A stretch of 64,000 bases of DNA from assembly GCA_030789695.1 (NCBI GenBank), contig CM061142.1:278745043-278809042 (forward strand), given 5' to 3'. The translations under genes and the position numbers were made by a program. Below the pieces are notes generated by a model, which made no database searches, was not told the origin of the DNA, and saw only the letters and a program-made list of their open reading frames with translations. This document shows, one piece after another, positions 11,062 to 22,707 of this stretch. How positions within the stretch are numbered: position 1 is the first letter of the stretch; each line of letters begins with the position of its first letter. The DNA comes from Scilla litardierei (Eukaryota; Streptophyta; Magnoliopsida; Asparagales; Asparagaceae).

Positions 11062-11241
11062 GAAAAACAACAAACACCCGTGAAGCGACAAGTGGGAAAG
11101 AAACAGATAAGATAAGAAATAGAAAAAATAAAAAAGAAAAGAAAATAGAAAGGAAAAAGGAGAATGCGAAAATTATCGCGAGGTAGGGATGAGAGCTAGA
11201 CACTATGGTTCAAGAGATCCTAAAATAACAAGCACGTTGCC

Positions 11242-11259
11242 TCCCCGGCAACGGCGCCA
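11242..11259 (-). other. Primer-binding site, Asp-tRNA type
   Basis: On the - strand TGGCGCCGTTGCCGGGGA begins 6 nt after the 5' LTR. It complements the 3' end expected for plant tRNA-Asp, the primer typical of Athila elements. It fixes the element's orientation as -. Confidence 0.88.
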
Positions 11260-11265
11260 TAAACT

Positions 11266-14111
11266 TGGCGTGATGCCACGCTGGCGGTGAGCCGCGCGGC
11301 ACGGGGGTTTAGATATTTGTAACCGCAAGCGCACGGTGTTGTAGTGTGGCTTGTGGGTCGAACACAGGGAGGCTAGGATGTGCTTGTGTCAAGGAGGACC
11401 AAAATCACCCAGTGGGCGAGCTAGCCCGAATCGGTTGATGGGTTGCCACAGAAAGGAATACAAGGTATGAACAATAAGAAAATAAACCCGGGACTTTGGT
11501 TTCCACTCCAACGAGCGACTCTTGCCGATACGGCCTACGGGTAGGATAGCAATCGGAATTAGGGTCTAATGGTGAGACGTTGCCTCTGAAAGTGGTACCG
11601 GCACCACATGGGCCCGATATTCCGGTCGGTGCCCAGGATGATACACCGGACTTCCCGGATTCGATCAGTGGGCACTCCCGTGTCCATTAACACTGATCAA
11701 TTTTGGGAGCACTAAGTTCGCAACGATAACTCCCAACGTCTCATCATGCCGCTCCCGCGCGCTAGGATTCGACGTCTACGCTAAGGGAGTGAGCTATGGC
11801 TAGGGAGTCAACCGCCAAGTTTATTCCCCCTTGGCCCAACGGTCAAAGACGGTCTTTTTCCCGTCGATGACAATGAAACACCCCGTGTAGCCGTTAGATT
11901 CCTAATCCCTATCGATTTCCTAACCCTATGGATGCGTCGGGAAGAGCCCCCGAAGGGGTTTCCGCCAAAATCCCAGATTTGGGAACTACTCACAAAAATT
12001 CATTAAAAAGCGATCTAAACGAAAATGAACCGTTGGAATCATAATCAGACGATTGGAATGCGGAAGTAATAGAGCAATAAAGATAATACTAAAGTTTAAG
12101 AAAGATCCAAAAACTTACAATAGAAAAGTAATTACAGCCGTCACAATAGGAGAAAACAGTAAAAACTAGCAGCTCCCCCGTTTCTGGAACCCTAGGGGTT
12201 CTATTTATAGGCTCTCGTATCACCCGATCGGTTGACAAGTCAACCGATCGGGTAACTTGCCAACTCTTGTGTAGGGCCATGTTTTTAGGCCACTTCCTTG
12301 CTTCCAGCGTAAAAGAGACTAGTCAGTGAAATGATAGCTGGCTAGACGCCTACTTGATCTAGTTTGACAACGAAACTAGATCCGTCACCTAAATGGATCT
12401 AGCTTGACAACGAAGCTAGATCCAACTCTTTAAACTTGTTAACCATGAATACTAAACTGTCACGTTTACTTTCCTTATCTGTACGCACTTTTAACTGCCA
12501 TGCATTGCATTCTACATGTCATCCAAGTTGATTGTTGCATTCGTAGCACACGCTACAATACTTGTACTTGTACTCCGTGGATACTACTTCCTGGGAACGG
12601 GCCTCATGTGTTGGTCAAAATCCAATGCCCAGTTTCCTTGTCCGGCTAGGTGCACCCCTATGCCATACTTGTTAAAAACACTTCCTGGCTCGTGATCCAG
12701 AAGCGAGCATTCCATGTTCGGGGGTAAGGCCCTGGCTCGATACACGTGGAGGGGTAGGGATAAACGATCACCTGAGCTTAGGAGTGGCCCGATCAGCCAC
12801 TTTAGCCAGAAGGCGGAATCTCTGTGCACGAGGTGCTTACTTTATTTGTCTTGTACTAGTGAGTGTTACTTGTAAAACTTGTCATCCATGCCATGTTTAA
12901 ATGCCATGCTCGTACCTTACCTTACTTTACTTTACTTGTTGCACTCATACCTTAACTGCCATGTCATTGCATTCATGCTAGAACTGCTAGGTTGCTTTAC
13001 TTTGGCCTACTTCCAGTTTCCTTGCACAAGTCTTCCAGACTTGCTGACATGTGCCCCTTGCTCTTTTGGGTGTCACATGTTAGACCCTGAGCCAGAGACC
13101 GTTGCTAAGTACGTGATGTTTTGCTGACGCTGAGTCTGAGTCCATGATTACCCAGGAGGAGTTTTGTGGACACCGGAGACCTTTCTTGGTGACTTTGCTG
13201 AGTTCCTTCTGTTTTAGGCCTTGTTGTTAGTTGTCGGTGCGTGGCACCTTTGTTTTGGTACGTTGTACTTTTGTTGGCCATGTTTGGGCCTTTAGACTCT
13301 TTTCTTTCTAGCCTGGTGGCTTTTTCTGTGATGTTGAAACTTATTTCATGGATATTCTGAGATATCTCTTTTGTCTCATTTCATTATTATTATCTTTGTT
13401 TCGTTCGCGTTGCAAGGACCTGCAGTTTAAATTTGATTGACGCTTATCGGACTTAAAGCTTTGCATCTTCATGTCTGAGCGGACCTTCTCACGCTTCGCC
13501 TCCATATTTTTAGGAAGCGGGGTGTGACAGATCCGTTACAGATAGTAAACAGAAAACGGCGAACTTTCACCCGGTCATATGAACCGGTCGGGTGAGTTCT
13601 TGGAGTGACCGGTTGGATCTTGGCGCCATCGGGTGAAGGGATCGGTTGGGTGCCCGTGTCTCCGGCTCCTTAGCATCAGCTACAGATGAACCGATCGGGT
13701 GAGAGTCACCTGATCGGTTGGAATTTGGCTCGAAAAGACAGAGAGTTGGCCCCCGTTGAACCGGCCTGTGAACCGGTCGGGTGACTTTCACTTGAGCTCC
13801 GGCTGAGACCGGGTGGTGCACGCGTGCATCACCCGGTCAGTTGGAGATGACCAACCGACCGGGTGAGGGGCTGAAAGATGTATTCTTCGTCGTTTGACCC
13901 CCTGGGTCACGCGTGACTCCTCCCTTTGCTCCGGGGACTTGAGATATCGTCGTTAAACGTCCCCTATGCGGGCAATCTCCTGCAAACATGGAGAAACAAA
14001 GAAAAGTGAAAGAAAACGAGAAAATACGAGAAAACGAATACAAGACGGCGGGAAATACGGAGAAACACAAAAGAAAACGTGCGTGAATATATGAAATATA
14101 AACGCACGTCA
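11266..14111 (-). repeat. 5' LTR of the Athila-like element, split by an insertion
   Basis: LTR sequence occupies 11266-12253 and 13530-14111. Near-identity with 2075-3645 is clear across both parts. The TATA box (about 12200-12210) remains on the gag side of the insertion, while most of the upstream palindrome cluster (13560-13870) is now 1.3 kb further away. The promoter of this copy is therefore probably damaged. Confidence 0.9.
12254..13529 (+). mobile_element. 1.28-kb LTR fragment inserted in the Athila 5' LTR
   Basis: The left edge falls inside the right arm of the palindrome that is intact at 3048-3065; the right edge is a proper LTR end (ggggtgtgaca). Its sequence resembles 1320-2045 and 14117-14515 (shared phrases such as gcgtaaaagagacta and gctgacatgtgcc). 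It therefore derives from a related Tekay-type LTR, truncated at its 5' end. No target duplication is visible. Confidence 0.75.
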
Positions 14112-14116
14112 CCTGC

Positions 14117-14515
14117 AGAGACCGAGGTCGGGGACACTGGTGTCCAGTCCTAGGCTCACCTAGAGTCTTTTTAGTTGTCACTTCTTTTAGTAGTTGCAGT
14201 TAGTTTTCGGTGCGTAGCACCTATCTCGTTTAGCTTTTGTTTCGGCCATGTTTTAGGCCTATTGTTCAGACTTATACTTTTGTGACTCTTCTGCGATGTT
14301 GAAATAATTTCCTGGATGTTTTGTTGGTAGATGTTTTGTTGGTGGATGTTTCTGTATCTGCTTTATTATTATTGTTGTTGTTTCGTCGCAATGCAAAGGA
14401 CCTGCTATCATTCGAATTTTTTTACAGACGCTTATCAGACTGCAGCTTCACAGCTCCACGTCTGAGCGGACCTCCTCACGTCTCGCCTTCCATATTAGGG
14501 AAGCGGGGCATGACA
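14117..14515 (+). mobile_element. Right end of the split Tekay-type LTR
   Basis: This continues 1-2074 and ends with the canonical CA in gcggggcatgaca. No tRNA-primer site follows the CA, so this is the 3' end of a solo LTR or of a 3' LTR, not a 5' LTR. The first five bases of flank are gtgaa; the partner target duplication would lie outside the window. The end closely matches the end of the fragment inserted at 12254-13529 (ggggtgtgaca). Confidence 0.6.
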
Positions 14516-14689
14516 GTGAACGAGGACAATTTTGCAATGTATTACAAACGCCAGAAAAGTTGGCATATATCTCTTTGTTTGTTGTCGATCATACGGGTGG
14601 TCGTAATGCCTGATGGCCCATTTCGACGGGGTAAACCCTTGCTTAAGCTGGTCGGGGTTAAGTCGTTGAACCTTGTCCAAACCAGACTA
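14516..14689. other. Unassigned spacer before the 55-bp minisatellite
   Basis: No ORF of credible composition. The 3' part (acggggtaaacccttgctta onward) grades into the minisatellite. Confidence 0.4.
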
Positions 14690-15028
14690 CCCCATTCAGT
14701 GGAGAGGGGGTGACCCACTCGACATACATCTGACATCACGATAGGGTCTTTCAGTGGCAAAAGGGTGGCCCCTTCAACTTATGACTGACGACACGAGATG
14801 GTCGTTCAGTTGCAAGGGTGTGTCCCTTTCAACTTACGGCTAACGAGGCGAGAGGGTCATTCAGTGACGAAGGGGTGGCCCATTTGACTTACGACTGATG
14901 ACGCGAGATGGTCATTCAATAGCGAGGGGGTGGTCCCATCAACTTACGGTTGACAACACGAGAGGGTCGTTCAGTTGCGAGGGGGTGACCCCTTTGACTT
15001 ACGGATGACGAAGCGATTGGGTCATTCT
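14690..15028. repeat. 55-bp hairpin minisatellite, left block
   Basis: About six degenerate copies of a 55-bp unit containing gttcagtggcgaaggggtgg and cttacggctgacgac. In the consensus, CGAAGGGG-TGG-CCCCTTCG forms an 8-bp hairpin stem. The array is interrupted in mid-unit by the LTR array at 15029 and resumes at 25027 in the correct register. Confidence 0.85.
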
Positions 15029-15524
15029 TGATGGGAATCTAGTCCCACCCCAAGTGGTTTGTTTTGATTATTATCACACCAAATGTTGTTAAATTACTAA
15101 TCATACTACTTAAGTGTGTAGGTTGTGCAATAAGCTAATTGAAGCTCGAAACATACTCTGAGAAGAAGAACTATAGCTACACACATAGAAGATGAAGATG
15201 GATTGAGCTCACATTACACGTCTACATTCTAAAGCTTTAGCACAAGAGGAGCTCGAAGATGAAGCTCAAAGAATGTCCTCAAGCTCAAGCTCAAGAGGAG
15301 CTCAAACTCAAGTGAAGCCTATGCAACTAGCTCAAGCTCAACCATAGCTTCAAGTTCTTCATAGAGTCTTTTGTGTGAGTTGTTATTCATTTTCTTAGGA
15401 TTATGTCAAAGCCAAGAAAGAATATGAACACACACGCAAAATGATTTTCTAAAATGTTTTTAAATTTTTTTTAAAACTTATTTGAGAGTATACTTTTCAT
15501 AGAAGCTAAGTTTCAACTTGTAGT

Positions 15525-15803
15525 CAACTACAAACACCCAGTAGTTCACTACACTGATTTCTGTCTTCTACCTGAAAAGATACTCTGGTAGTCGGCTACC
15601 AAAATTAGGGAGTCGACTACCATTAGTAGCAAAATTTCTCTGAAACACTCTGGAAGTCGACTACCAAAGTTAGGGAGTCGACTACCAGCTGTGCGACCAG
15701 AATTCCTTGATTCACTCTCTCATTTATTGCTTGCTTGATTTTTGGGCAAAAGTCAAACTTGATTTGAATCATTTTGAATTCTCCTTTGGCTTTATAAATA
15801 GAG
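15525..15803 (+). promoter_or_regulatory. LTR promoter: palindrome cluster and TATA box
   Basis: Palindromes of the type GGTAGTCGGCTACC (15587-15600) and GAGTCGACTACC (15610-15621, 15676 on) end about 100 bp upstream of tttataaatagag. The module is repeated in LTR 2 (about 19560-19835) and LTR 3 (about 23590-23870). It is comparable to the palindromic cis-region known in Sirevirus LTRs. Confidence 0.7.
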
Positions 15804-16319
15804 ACCCTATGAGAACATTTTCCTCACCAATTAATTCTTGAGCAAAATTATTATTCTCTCAAAAGATCCCATCGTTCTCAGCGCTCTCAAAGTTCGTCAT
15901 AGCCGAAACGGTTTTTCAATTTCTGATCTTATTGCTTATATTCTTTTGTAATTCTTTTTAAGATCATTATTATTATTTGGCTATTGCAAATTGGTTTTCA
16001 AAATCCTTCTTTTTGATTTTTCATATTCTCAAAGGATTTTTGAAACATCTTAGATTCTAGATCACATTGAATAATTTCATATTCTTTGTGTGATCTAAGA
16101 ACACATCTAGATTCTAGATCACATTGAATAAATTCATATTCTTTGTGTGATATACAAACGATTTAAATTCTTTTAGCCACGTTAAGCACAATTGCAAATT
16201 TAATCTTGGCTATAGAATTATTGGGTGTAAAAACCAATCTCCACTAATTCATTATGGTGTATTGGATTTGCTTTTACTTGTAGTCCCTTGGTGATAAGGG
16301 TGGTTGTAAATCCTTGTTG

Positions 16320-16560
16320 TAGGCAAGGTGTTTGTGAAATTCCTCGGATTGTGAGGCAAGGTAAAGGTCCTCGGGTTGTGAGGCAAGGGTAAAATCCTAG
16401 ACAAGTCTAGGTGGTCGGAAATCCTAGGTAAGGCTAGGTATTTGTATTGCTAAGGCAATAGTGGAAATCTCGTACCGGATTGGTCGAGAACTGGACGTAC
16501 CCAGGGTTGTGGGGAACCAGGAAAAAATCCTTGTGTTTGCGTTTGATTCTCTCTGTGATT
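16320..16560 (+). promoter_or_regulatory. Leader hairpin array in the LTR
   Basis: Short direct repeats with self-complementary cores: cctcggattgtgaggcaagg twice, CCTAGAC-aa-GTCTAGG and cctaggtaaggctagg. A conserved stretch follows (actggacgtac, gaaccagg, cttgtgtttgcgtt) that recurs in the LTR ending at 45463. RNA structure is inferred. Confidence 0.5.
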
Positions 16561-16961
16561 GTTTATCTCTACTTTGTTTATCTTGATTCATTGAGCATTA
16601 TATTTGTAACTCATTCATAATATATTGCAAGATCAATTTCTATATCTGCTTCTCTCTTATACTTCTGTGCAATCTTATATATCTCCATTAAGTATTTATT
16701 TAACTGAGATGTGCTTAAATTCCCTCTGGGTGTCGACTACTCTTCTTAGTGAGTCGACTACTAGAAGAGTTTTATCTCTGACTTGTTTAGAAGATTAATT
16801 AAGTTGATTAAGAACCAAGCGTAAATCACACTACTTGGTTTCTTAGGCAACATTAGAAGGCTTTGAATTGTGCCAACCAATTAGAACGAAAAATTTTATT
16901 TTTATACAACACTATTCAACCCCCCTTCTAGTGTTGTTTGCCATCCACAGGATCCAACACT

Positions 16962-16973
16962 TGGTATCAGAGC
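16962..16973 (+). other. Primer-binding site, initiator-Met type, copy 1
   Basis: TGGTATCAGAGC two bases after the LTR, complementary to the 3' end of plant initiator tRNA-Met, as in most Ty1/copia elements. Confidence 0.9.
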
Positions 16974-16983
16974 GAGGTTATAG

Positions 16984-18675
16984 ATGGTGTCAACCAATCA
17001 TTTCCCCGAAGGACAGTCTTCCACCAGACCACCACTTCTCAACGGATCAAATTATGGATCTTGGAAGAATCGGATGCGAATGTACCTTCTCTCTATCTCA
17101 TATGATCTATGGAAGATAGTGGAGAATCCTTTTGAAGAACCCACTCTTGAGGAAGAAAAGTGGACCAAGACGGAGAAGGACAAAGTGTCTCTAAATGCCA
17201 AGGCGGTGTCCACTCTATATTGCTGTCTTGACACAACAGAGTACAACCACATCTCCATGGCTACCTCCGCGCACCAAATATGGAAACTCCTTAAGGTAAC
17301 GCATGAAGGTAACCAAAAAGTTAAGTCGTCAAAATCTTCTCTTTATGCTGGCAGGTATGAAAAATTTATGATGGAGAAAGACGAGAACATAACGGAGATG
17401 TACACAAGATTTACGGAGATCGTCAACACACTTGCGGGATTGGGAAAGAAGTACACACAAGAGGATCATGTATGCAAGATCCTTAGATCCCTCACTCCCG
17501 AATGGAAATCCAAAGCTTCGGCCATTGAAGAAGGCAACGACACTTCAAAGCTAACCTTGGAGGATCTCATCGGCAATCTAAAGGCGTATGAACTCCTACT
17601 GCAAGAGCGAAAGACCAAGGAACACGGTGAAAAGAAGAAGAACCTTGCAGTCAAAGCAACATCGGATACGGAGGTGTCCGAGAATGAAGTCAAAGATGAG
17701 ATGGAGAAACAAATGGCACTCATCTCCAAAGGATTCAAGAAAATTCTAAAAGCATGTAAGTCCTACAACCGTAAGTTCAATTCAACTAATGATGTTATTT
17801 GTTATGAATGGAATAGGCCAGGCCACATGAAGAATGAATGTCCTCTAAAGAAAATCAGAGATAAGAGAACGAAGTCATACAAAGGCAAAAGGCCAAATAG
17901 AAAAGATTTTGGGGCTTGGGATAGAAGCGATGAAGAAGAAGATTCCGATAGCTCATCATCATCCGAAAATGAAGGAAAAGCAAGCAAAAGGAACGAGCGG
18001 AACTACATGTGCTTCATGGCACGGGAAGACCCCAAGGCAAAATCCTACCATAACTCTACTGATAGCGATAGTAGCGATGATGATGAAATTGATTATGAGG
18101 AGGAATTTCATAAAATTTATGCATTATATGAGGTCCAACTCAAAGAGCTTCTTACTCTCAAAAAGATGCATAAATCTTGTGGTTCTAATCGTACTAATCA
18201 AGAGCTAGAAAAGATTAGAGAAGAGAACCTAAAATTGATTAGCAACAATAAGGATTTAATTGAAAAGAATAGGTTGCTCAATGTAGAACTCAAAGACCTA
18301 GAAAATAGGTTTAGAGACTTAGAAAAGAACATGACCGCCATTAAGGCAAAGCATGAGGACTTGGTTAATAATGTTACTAGGTTCAATAAAGGTAAAGAAA
18401 AGTTAGATAGTTTGATTAGATCACAAAGACCCCAATCTAGCAAACATGGCTTAGGTTATAACATGACCAATCAAAATGCTAGAAATTCTCATCATCAAGC
18501 TAGAGTTCCTAAAACTGAAAATGGATATGTCAAAATTTGGATTCCCAACATTGGAACCGTTCAAATGAAAGACAATTACATTTCTAGTTTTATGAACAAT
18601 GTTCGTTTTTGTAAAGATTATAGATTTACTTATGGGAAATCTCAACCCAACTGGGTTTGGTTCCCTCTTGATTGA
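16984..18675 (+). CDS. Sirevirus-like gag, copy 1, full length with a mutated zinc knuckle
   Basis: 563 codons from ATG 16984, 11 nt after the PBS. The N-terminus has a copia-type gag region (LLNGSNYGSWKNRMRMYL, then the UBN2-like part to about residue 210). The zinc knuckle at about residues 272-286 reads CYEWNRPGHMKNEC: the second cysteine of CX2CX4HX4C is tryptophan because of TGG at 17809-17811. An acidic serine-rich stretch follows (about 310-380), then a long coiled coil (about 390-485) and a conserved C-terminus (YVKIWIPN). No protease or RT follows. The protein should assemble particles but bind RNA poorly; the neighbouring copy has the opposite defect. Confidence 0.88.
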   Translation: MVSTNHFPEGQSSTRPPLLNGSNYGSWKNRMRMYLLSISYDLWKIVENPFEEPTLEEEKWTKTEKDKVSLNAKAVSTLYCCLDTTEYNHISMATSAHQIWKLLKVTHEGNQKVKSSKSSLYAGRYEKFMMEKDENITEMYTRFTEIVNTLAGLGKKYTQEDHVCKILRSLTPEWKSKASAIEEGNDTSKLTLEDLIGNLKAYELLLQERKTKEHGEKKKNLAVKATSDTEVSENEVKDEMEKQMALISKGFKKILKACKSYNRKFNSTNDVICYEWNRPGHMKNECPLKKIRDKRTKSYKGKRPNRKDFGAWDRSDEEEDSDSSSSSENEGKASKRNERNYMCFMAREDPKAKSYHNSTDSDSSDDDEIDYEEEFHKIYALYEVQLKELLTLKKMHKSCGSNRTNQELEKIREENLKLISNNKDLIEKNRLLNVELKDLENRFRDLEKNMTAIKAKHEDLVNNVTRFNKGKEKLDSLIRSQRPQSSKHGLGYNMTNQNARNSHHQARVPKTENGYVKIWIPNIGTVQMKDNYISSFMNNVRFCKDYRFTYGKSQPNWVWFPLD

Positions 18676-19062
18676 TGATTACATTATTATGTATGACTAA
18701 TCCCACGGACCCACAAAGAAAGGGTACCAAAATCATTTTTTTGATTTTCAAGTACCAAAACTATAAGGGATTAGTAGAAGAGCTCCAAATGAATCTCAAG
18801 TTATATGCATGAATTAAGGGGGAGACCCAACTTCAATGATGCAAACTTTGAGGGGGAGGCTAAGTAAATCTTTTTCACTTGGTATGTATACTATTATATT
18901 TTTTTTTGATGACAAGGGGGAGAAAAAGTGACAAGCAAGCAAAAACATGAATGAATAATAACCGTATCTAAGCAGGGGGAGTAAGTACACTTACTCAGTG
19001 TTTTTATAATCATATTATTCATAAGTTTTTCATTTGGGTGTCATCATCAAAAGGGGGGAGAG
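18676..19062 (+). other. 3' non-coding region with five polypurine tracts
   Basis: AGGGGGAG-like tracts at 18816-18824, 18851-18859, 18914-18921, 18974-18981 and the final one at 19050-19062 that abuts LTR 2. Multiple PPTs are a Sirevirus trait. The first part (cccacggacccacaaagaaa) resembles the start of a lost pol region. Confidence 0.75.
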
Positions 19063-20993
19063 TGATGGGAATCTAGTCCCACCCCAATTGGTTTGTTTTG
19101 ATGATGATCACACCAAATGTTGTTAAATTACTAATCATACTACTTAAGTGTGTAGGTTGTGCAATAAGCTAATTGAAGCTCGAAACATACTCTGAGAAGA
19201 AGAACTATAGCTACACACATAGAAGATGAAGATGGATTGAGCTCACATTACACGTCTACATTCTAAAGCTTTAGCACAAGAGGAGCTCGAAGATGAAGCT
19301 CAAAGAATGTCCTCAAGCTCAAGCTCAAGAGGAGCTCAAACTCAAGTGAAGCCTATGCAACTAGCTCAAGCTTAACCATAGCTTAAAGTTCTTCATAGAG
19401 TCTTTTGTGTGAGTTGTTTTTCATTTTCCTAGGATTATATCAAAGCCAAGAAAGAATATGCACACACACACAAAATGATTTTCTAAAATGTTTTTAAATT
19501 TTTTTTAAAACTTATTTGAGAGTATACTTTTCATAGAAGCTAAGTTTCAACTTGTAGTCAACTACAAACACCCAGTAGTTCACTACACTGATTTCTGTCT
19601 TCTACCTGAAAAGATACTCTGGTAGTCGGCTACCAAAATTAGGGAGTCGACTACCGTTTGTAGCAAAATTTCTCTGAAACACTCTGGTAGTCGACTACCA
19701 AAGTTAGGGAGTCGACTACCAGCTGTGCGACCAGAATTCCTTGATTTACTCTCTCATTTATTGCTTGCTTGATTTTTGGGCAAAAGTCAAACTTGATTTG
19801 AATCATTTTGAATTCTCCTTTGGCTCTATAAATAGAGACCCTATGAGAACATTTTCCTCACCAATTAATTCTTGAGCAAAATTATTATTCTCTCAAAAGA
19901 TCCCATCGTTCTCATCGCTCTTAAAGTTCGTCATAGCCGAAACGGTTTTTCAATTTCTGATCTTATTGCTTATATTCTTTTGTAATTCTTTTTAAGATCA
20001 TTATTATTATTTGGCTATTGCAAATTGGTTTTCAAAATCCTTCTTTTTGATTTTTCATATTCTCAAAGGATTTTTGAAACATCTTAGATTCTAGATCACA
20101 TTGAATAATTTCATATTCTTTGTGTGATCTAAGAATACATCTAGATTCTAAATCACATTGAATAAATTCATATTCTTTGTGTGATCTACAAACGATTTAA
20201 ATTCTTTTAGCCACGTTAAGCACAATTGCAAATTTAATCTTGGCTATAGAATTATTGGGTGTAAAAACCAATATCCACTAATTCATTGTGGTGTATTGGA
20301 TTTGCTTTTACTTGTAGTCCCTTGGTGATAAGGGTGGTTGTAAATCCTTGTTGTAGGCAAGGTGTTTGTGAAATTCCTCGGATTGTGAGGCAAGGTAAAG
20401 TCCTCGGGTTGTGAGGCAAGGGTAAAATCCTAGACAAGTCTAGGTGGTCGGAAATCCTAGGTAAGGCTAGGTATTTGTATTGCTAAGACAATTGTGGAAA
20501 TCTCGTACCGGATTGGTCGAGGACTGGACGTACCTAGGTTTGTGGGGAACCAGGATAAAAATCCTTGTGTTTGCGTTTGATTCTCTCTGTGATTGTTTAT
20601 CTCTACTTTGTTTATCATGATTCATTGAGCATTACATTTGTAACTCATTCATAATATATTGCAAGATCAACTTCTGTATCTGCTTCTCTCTTATACTTCT
20701 GTGCAATCTTATATATCTCCATTAAGTATTTATTTAACTGAGATGTGCTTAATTTCCCTCTGGGTGTCGACTACTCTTCTTAAGGAGTCGACTACAAGAA
20801 GAGTTTTATCTCTGACTTGTTTTGAAGATTAATTAAGTTGATTAAGAACCAAGCGTAGATCACTCTACTTGGTTTCTTAGGCAACATTAGAAGGCTTTGA
20901 ATTGTGCTAACCAATTAGAACGAAAAAGTTTATTTTTATACAATACTATTCAACCCCCCTTCTAGTGTTGTTTGCCATCCACAGGATCCAACA
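19063..20993 (+). repeat. LTR 2 of the gag-only array (shared middle LTR)
   Basis: 1931 bp, ending CCAACA. It serves as the 3' LTR of unit 1 and the 5' LTR of unit 2, as expected for a recombination product. Confidence 0.9.
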
Positions 20994-20995
20994 CT

Positions 20996-21007
20996 TGGTA
21001 TCAGAGC
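20996..21007 (+). other. Primer-binding site, initiator-Met type, copy 2
   Basis: TGGTATCAGAGC in the same position relative to LTR 2 as in copy 1. Confidence 0.9.
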
Positions 21008-21017
21008 GATGTTATAG

Positions 21018-22707
21018 ATGGCGTCAACCAATCATTTCCCCGAAGGACAGTCTTCCACCAGACCACCACTTCTCAACGGATCAAATTATGGATCTTGGAA
21101 GAATCGGATGCGAATGTACCTTCTCTCTATCTCATATGATCTATGGAAGATAGTGGAGAATCCTTATGAAGAACCCACTCTTGAGGAAGAAAAGTGGACC
21201 AAGACGGAGAAGGATAAAGTGTCTCTAAATGCCAAGGCGGGTCCACTCTATATTGCGGTCTTGACACAACGGAGTACAACCGCATCTCCATGGCTACCTC
21301 CGCGCACCAAATATGGAAACTCCTTGAGGTAACGCATGAAGGTAACCAAAAAGTTAAATCGTCAAAATCTTCTCTTTATGCTGGCAGGTATGAAAAATTT
21401 ATGATGGAGAAAGATGAGAACATAACGGAGATGTACACGAGATTTACAGAGATCGTCAACACACTTGCGGGATTGGGAAAGAAGTACACACAAGAGGATC
21501 ACGTATGCAAGATCCTTAGATCCTTCACTCCCGAATGGCAATCCAAAGCTTCGGCCATTGAAGAAGGCAACGACACTTCAAAGCTAACCTTGGAGGATCT
21601 CATCGGCAATCTAATGGCGTATGAACTCCTACCGCAAGAGCGAAAGACCAAGGAACAAGGTGAAAAGAAGAAGAACCTTGCATTCAAAGCAACATCAGAT
21701 ACGGAGGAGTCCGAGAATGAAGTCAAAATGAGATGGAGAAACAAATGGCACTCATCTCCAAAGGATACAAGAAAATCCTAAAAGCACGTAAGTCCTACAA
21801 CCGTAAGTTCAATTTCACTAATGATGTTATTTGTTATGAATGTAATAGGCCAGGCCACATGAAGAATGAATGTCCTCTAAAGAAAATCAGAGATAAGAGA
21901 ACGAAGTCATACAAAGGCAAAAGGCCAAATAGAAAAGCATTTGGGGCTTGGGATAGAAGCGATGATGAAGAGGATTCTGATACCTCATCATCATCCGAAA
22001 ATGAAGGAAGAGCAAGCAAAAGGAACGAGCGGAACTACATGTGCTTCATGGCACGGGAAGACCCCAAGGTAAAATCCTACCATAACTCTAATGATAGCGA
22101 TAGTAGCGATGATGATGAAATTGATTATGAGGAGGAATTTCATAAAATTTATGCATTATATGAGGTCCAACTCAAAGAGATTCTTACTCTCAAAAAGATG
22201 CATAAATCTTGTGGTTCTAATCCTACTAATCAAGAGCTAGAAAAGATTAGAGAAGAGAACCTAAAATTGATTAGCAACAATAAGGATTTAATTGAAAAGA
22301 ATAGGTTGCTCAATGTAGAACTCAAAGACCTAGAAAATAGGTTTAGAGACTTAGAAAAGAACATGATCGCCATTAAGGCAAAGCATGAGGACTTGGTTAA
22401 TAATGTTACTAGGTTCAATAAAGGTAAAGAAAAGTTAGATAGTTTGATTAGATCACAAAGACCCCAATCTAGCAAACATGGCTTAGGTTATAACATGACC
22501 AATCAAAATGCTAGAAATTCTCATCATCAAGCTAGAGTTCCTAAAACTGAAAGTGGATATGTCAAAATTTGGATTCCCAAAATCGGAACCGTTCAAATGA
22601 AAGACAATTACATTTCTAGTTTTATGAACAATGTTTATTTTTGTAAAGATTATAGATTTACTTATGGGAAATCTCAACCCAACTGGGTTTGGTTCCCTCT
22701 TGATTGA
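21018..22707 (+). pseudogene. Sirevirus-like gag, copy 2, two frameshifts but intact zinc knuckle
   Basis: Closely similar to copy 1 along its length. Two single-base deletions relative to copy 1 break the frame: one near 21238-21240 (gcgggtcc against gcggtgtcc) and one near 21726 (gtcaaaatgag against gtcaaagatgag). The three open pieces are 21018-21332, 21290-21781 and 21733-22707. The last contains a normal CCHC knuckle (CYECNRPGHMKNEC), the acidic region, the coiled coil and the C-terminus. No pol follows. A short C-terminal protein from 21733 is conceivable but unsupported. Confidence 0.87.

Larger units (their letters stand above)
2075..14111 (-). mobile_element. Athila-like Ty3/gypsy retrotransposon lacking RT, RNase H and integrase
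   Basis: The element starts TGACGT, ends ACGTCA and is flanked by the 5-bp duplication CCTGC (2070-2074 and 14112-14116). Read on the - strand it is 5' LTR (14111-11266, with a 1.28-kb insertion), PBS, gag, protease, a pol linker, a deletion, an envelope-like ORF, PPT and 3' LTR (3645-2075). Gag, protease, third-ORF type and the Asp-tRNA-type primer site together point to the Athila lineage. The LTRs differ by a few tens of substitutions by eye, so the insertion is fairly recent. No RT or integrase motif is found on either strand inside it. Confidence 0.9.
15029..16959 (+). repeat. LTR 1 of the gag-only array
   Basis: Starts TGATGGGAATC, ends GATCCAACA. It carries a palindrome cluster (15525-15690), TATA box tttataaatagag (15791-15803) and a long leader of about 1.15 kb with hairpin motifs. 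Confidence 0.9.

Noticed and set aside
18198..18443. - strand ORFs conserved between 18198-18443 and 22230-22475
   Set aside because: Antisense shadows of the duplicated gag coiled coil.
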